This document shows positions 4,374-6,350 of a stretch of 6,350 bases of DNA, piece by piece. Where the stretch lies: assembly GCA_003453215.1 (NCBI GenBank), contig DMMB01000009.1:2778-9127 (forward strand). The letters are read 5' to 3'. A program made the position numbers and the translations under genes. Every line of letters begins with the position of its first letter. The stretch's first letter is position 1. The stretch is from Oscillospiraceae bacterium (GTDB lineage: Bacteria; Bacillota; Clostridia; Oscillospirales; Ruminococcaceae). The notes below the pieces were generated by a model. It saw only the letters and a program-made list of their open reading frames with translations. It ran no database searches and was not told the origin of the DNA.

Positions 4374-6325
4374 CCGTTGCCCAGACCGCCGGGTTCTGCT
4401 TTGGGGTGCGGCGGGCACTGGAACTGACCCAAAAAAGCGCTGCCGACCGCCCTACCTGCACCTTGGGGGAACTCATCCACAACCGGCAGGTGGTAGAGGA
4501 ACTGGCCGGGCAGGGCGTGGCTGCGATAGAACGTCCGGAGGACGCCCCCGCCGGTACCGCTGTGGTGCTGCGCTCCCATGGGGTAGGGCCTGCCGTATAT
4601 GCCGCCCTGCAGGCACAGGGCAATCCCATCGTGGATGCCACCTGTCCTTTTGTCAAACGAATCCACGCCCTTGCTGCCGAAGTACCGGAAAACGGCTCCT
4701 TTTGGCTGGCCGGCCGCCGGGAACACCCGGAGGTGCAGGGCATCCTGGGCTACTGCCGGGGGCAGGCGTGGGTCTTTTCCTCGGTGGAAGAAATACAGGA
4801 ACTGCTGGCAAATCGACCACACGATGGAAATTCTCCCGTCATTTTGGCGGCTCAGACCACTTTTTCTCTGCGCGAATGGGAGAAAATCATATTTTTCGCA
4901 AAAAAAGTGTGTACAAATCTAAAAGTATTTGATACAATATGTAGAGCGACCATTGAACGGCAGTCCGAGGCAAAACAGCTGGCCCAATCTGCCGATGCCA
5001 TGGTAGTGGTAGGGGGACTGCACAGTGCCAATACCACTGCATTGGCTGCACTATGCAGCGGCTATTGCCCCACGGTGCAGGTCGAAACGCCGGACCAGCT
5101 GGAACGCCACCGGGAGGCCCTGCGGGGCGCCCGTTTTATCGGTATTACTGCCGGCGCTTCAACCCCGGCTTGTATCATTAAGGAGGTTCAAAATTCCATG
5201 AGCGTATTGGAAAACAACACTGAAGAAATGAACTTTGGGGAGCTGCTCGATCAATACTCCAAAAGTATACATAATGGGGAGAAGGTAACGGCCGTTGTTA
5301 CAGGCATTAAGCCGACGGAAATTTCGGTAGACGCCGGCACCAAGCATGCCTGTTATGTACCGCTGGATCAGCTGACCAGCGATCCCTCTGCAAAGCCCGA
5401 AGACATCGTTAAGATTGGCGATGAGCTGGAGCTGATGGTCGTTCGCGTCAACGACGTGGAAGGCACCGCGATGCTCTCCAAGACCCGTCTGGATGCTGTA
5501 GCCGGCTTCGAGAAGGTCATGAATGCCGGCGAGACCGGCGAAGTCCTGACCGGTGTGGTTACGGAAGTCATCAAGGGCGGCGTACTGGTTCTCACCAATG
5601 GCGTTAAGGTATTTATCCCCGCCAGCCAGACCAGTGTTCCCCGCGATGGCGACCTGAACACCCTGCTGCGCAAGGAAGTCAGCTTTAAAATTCTGGAGAC
5701 CAACCGTCAGCGTCGTCGCGCTGTCGGCTCCATCAGCGTCGTTACCCGCGAAGCCCGCAAGGAGCTGGCTCAGAAGTTCTGGGACGAAGTAGAAGTAGGC
5801 AAGGTTTACACCGGCAAGGTAAAGAGCCTGACCAACTTTGGCGCCTTTGTTGACTTGGGCGGCGTCGATGGCCGTATTGGCCTGACCGACCTGACCTGGC
5901 TGCGCGTGAAGAGCCCGGCAGAAGTCGTTTCCATTGGCGATACCGTAGAGGTTACTGTTAAGGATATTGACCGCGAGAACAACCGCGTTTCCCTCATCTA
6001 CAAAAAGACCGAGGACAACCCTTGGGAGAAGATTAAAACCATGTACCAGGTGGGCGATGTTGTGCCCGTTAAGATTATGTCCATCACCACCTTCGGTGCT
6101 TTTGCGCAGATCATCCCCGGTATCGATGGTCTGATCCACATTTCTCAGATCGCCCGCGAGCGTGTAGAGAAAGTAGCGGATAAGCTTTCCGTTGGCCAGG
6201 TAGTAGATGCCAAGATCACTGAGCTGGATTACGATCGTCATCGTGCCAGCCTGTCCATCAAGGCTCTGCTGACCGAAGAAGCTCCCGAGGAAGCTGCGGA
6301 AGAAGAAGCTCCCGCCGAGGAATAA
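4364..6325 (+). CDS. ispH: IspH (HMBPP reductase) fused in frame to a four-domain S1 protein
   Basis: The 653-residue frame joins two proteins. Residues 1 to about 278 are IspH, the iron-sulfur enzyme that makes IPP and DMAPP in the last step of the MEP isoprenoid pathway. Its three cluster cysteines are present: C12 (AGFCFGV), C94 (DATCPFV) and C193 (DTICRAT). Active-site blocks are also there: H39, H72 (RSHGV), H121-P-E123, Q164-T165-T166, S221/N223 and S266 (TAGASTP). Residues about 305-637 hold four S1 RNA-binding repeats, starting near 305, 392, 479 and 564. Repeats 3 and 4 have the canonical FGAF core, and repeat 3 has the W-x-RVKSPAE segment typical of ribosomal S1. An acidic tail (TEEAPEEAAEEE...) follows. 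AGGAG at 4352-4356, 7 bases before ATG 4364, sets the IspH start, which overlaps cmk by 10 bases. Such fusions are known in Clostridia. Whether this polypeptide is the main product is uncertain: see the internal start at 5198. Confidence 0.95.
   Translation: MSITVAQTAGFCFGVRRALELTQKSAADRPTCTLGELIHNRQVVEELAGQGVAAIERPEDAPAGTAVVLRSHGVGPAVYAALQAQGNPIVDATCPFVKRIHALAAEVPENGSFWLAGRREHPEVQGILGYCRGQAWVFSSVEEIQELLANRPHDGNSPVILAAQTTFSLREWEKIIFFAKKVCTNLKVFDTICRATIERQSEAKQLAQSADAMVVVGGLHSANTTALAALCSGYCPTVQVETPDQLERHREALRGARFIGITAGASTPACIIKEVQNSMSVLENNTEEMNFGELLDQYSKSIHNGEKVTAVVTGIKPTEISVDAGTKHACYVPLDQLTSDPSAKPEDIVKIGDELELMVVRVNDVEGTAMLSKTRLDAVAGFEKVMNAGETGEVLTGVVTEVIKGGVLVLTNGVKVFIPASQTSVPRDGDLNTLLRKEVSFKILETNRQRRRAVGSISVVTREARKELAQKFWDEVEVGKVYTGKVKSLTNFGAFVDLGGVDGRIGLTDLTWLRVKSPAEVVSIGDTVEVTVKDIDRENNRVSLIYKKTEDNPWEKIKTMYQVGDVVPVKIMSITTFGAFAQIIPGIDGLIHISQIARERVEKVADKLSVGQVVDAKITELDYDRHRASLSIKALLTEEAPEEAAEEEAPAEE
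4885..4938 (+). promoter_or_regulatory. Probable internal promoter for the S1 half, inside ispH
   Basis: TGTACA (4910-4915, 4 of 6 to TTGACA) and TACAAT (4933-4938, 5 of 6) are 17 bases apart. A TG at 4930-4931 gives an extended -10 (TGATACAAT). The predicted start is near 4945, which puts the A/T tracts at 4885-4906 (ATTTTT and a run of seven A) at -60 to -40, where an UP element would bind the alpha subunits of RNA polymerase. The block interrupts otherwise GC-rich coding sequence and uses locally unusual codons (two ATA, one AGA, CTA) while still encoding the essential DTIC motif. It would give a leader of about 250 bases before the ATG at 5198. Found by eye, not tested. Confidence 0.55.
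5180..5187 (+). promoter_or_regulatory. Internal Shine-Dalgarno sequence at the IspH/S1 junction
   Basis: AAGGAGGT at 5180-5187 is a full 8-base complement to the 16S rRNA 3' end and the strongest such site seen in the window. The ATG at 5198 begins 10 bases after it (11 after the last G). It falls in the codons for Lys-Glu-Val at the C-terminus of IspH. The lysine here is the only AAG among the eight lysine codons of the IspH part, which suggests that the site is selected rather than incidental. Confidence 0.7.
5198..6325 (+). other. rpsA: S1-protein module with its own start; possible separately translated RpsA
   Basis: Starting at the internal ATG 5198, the frame gives a 375-residue protein with four S1 repeats, almost the length and plan of B. 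subtilis YpfD (about 380 residues, also downstream of cmk). The first residues (MSVLENNTEEMNFGELLDQY) look like a free N-terminus: a short acidic, helical lead-in before the first S1 fold at residue 27 of this product. Codon choice differs from the IspH half. Lys is AAG in 23 of 28 codons (1 of 8 in IspH), and Arg is never CGG (0 of 18, against 8 of 18 in IspH) while CGT is common, as in strongly expressed ribosomal genes. Repeats 1 and 2 are more degenerate, as in S1 proteins where they contact the ribosome, while 3 and 4 would bind mRNA. This overlaps the fusion frame and is an alternative product, not an additional locus. Confidence 0.65.
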
Positions 6326-6350
6326 TCCATCCGGGAATATAAAAATCCCC

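Noticed and set aside
5159..6241. Minus-strand open frame (360 codons) opposite the S1 repeats
   Set aside because: It is a mirror of the S1 coding frame; its apparent repeats come from the S1 repeats on the + strand, and no start signal or domain is seen.
6333..6350. Possible terminator hairpin after the S1 stop (GGGA ... TCCC)
   Set aside because: A 4-bp stem with a 9-base loop, and the window ends before any T-run could be seen.

Overview
The window looks like chromosome of a Gram-positive, endospore-lineage member of the Clostridia. Its GC-rich wobble positions suggest the Oscillospirales/Ruminococcaceae side rather than low-GC Clostridium, but the genus cannot be named from this sequence alone. 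Three things support this: a dipicolinate synthase pair (spore-specific), a SIS-domain RpiR regulator, and an IspH fused in frame to a four-domain S1 protein next to cmk, an arrangement known from Clostridia. All convincing genes are on the + strand, and there is no sign of mobile DNA, CRISPR, tRNA or rRNA.

Layout. (1) Positions 1-1361 hold the 3' part of dpaA and a complete dpaB, the two subunits of dipicolinate synthase. They end before a strong intrinsic terminator at 1418-1453. (2) A sigma-A-type promoter at 1466-1494 starts a second transcription unit: an RpiR-family regulator (1529-2407), an HI0933/YhiN-like flavoprotein (2404-3642, ATGA overlap with the regulator), cytidylate kinase cmk (3693-4373), and ispH-rpsA (4364-6325, overlapping cmk by 10 bases). 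The only gap after the regulator is 50 bases, before cmk, so this is probably one operon from sugar-type regulator through nucleotide metabolism and isoprenoid synthesis to translation.

The most interesting region is the ispH-rpsA reading frame. It is open from the IspH start to the S1 end (653 codons), yet the S1 half carries what a separate gene would need. An AAGGAGGT Shine-Dalgarno sequence and an ATG lie exactly at the domain junction (5180-5200). An AT-rich, promoter-like block with a near-consensus extended -10 lies inside ispH about 260 bases upstream (4885-4938). Codon use changes sharply at the junction: Lys and Arg codons switch to the pattern expected of highly expressed genes. 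The simplest reading is that S1 protein is made mainly from its own internal signals, in addition to, or instead of, the fusion polypeptide. This is an inference from sequence and needs transcript-start and protein data.

The rest is ordinary core or sporulation gene content. The window ends 25 bases after the S1 stop codon with no clear terminator.
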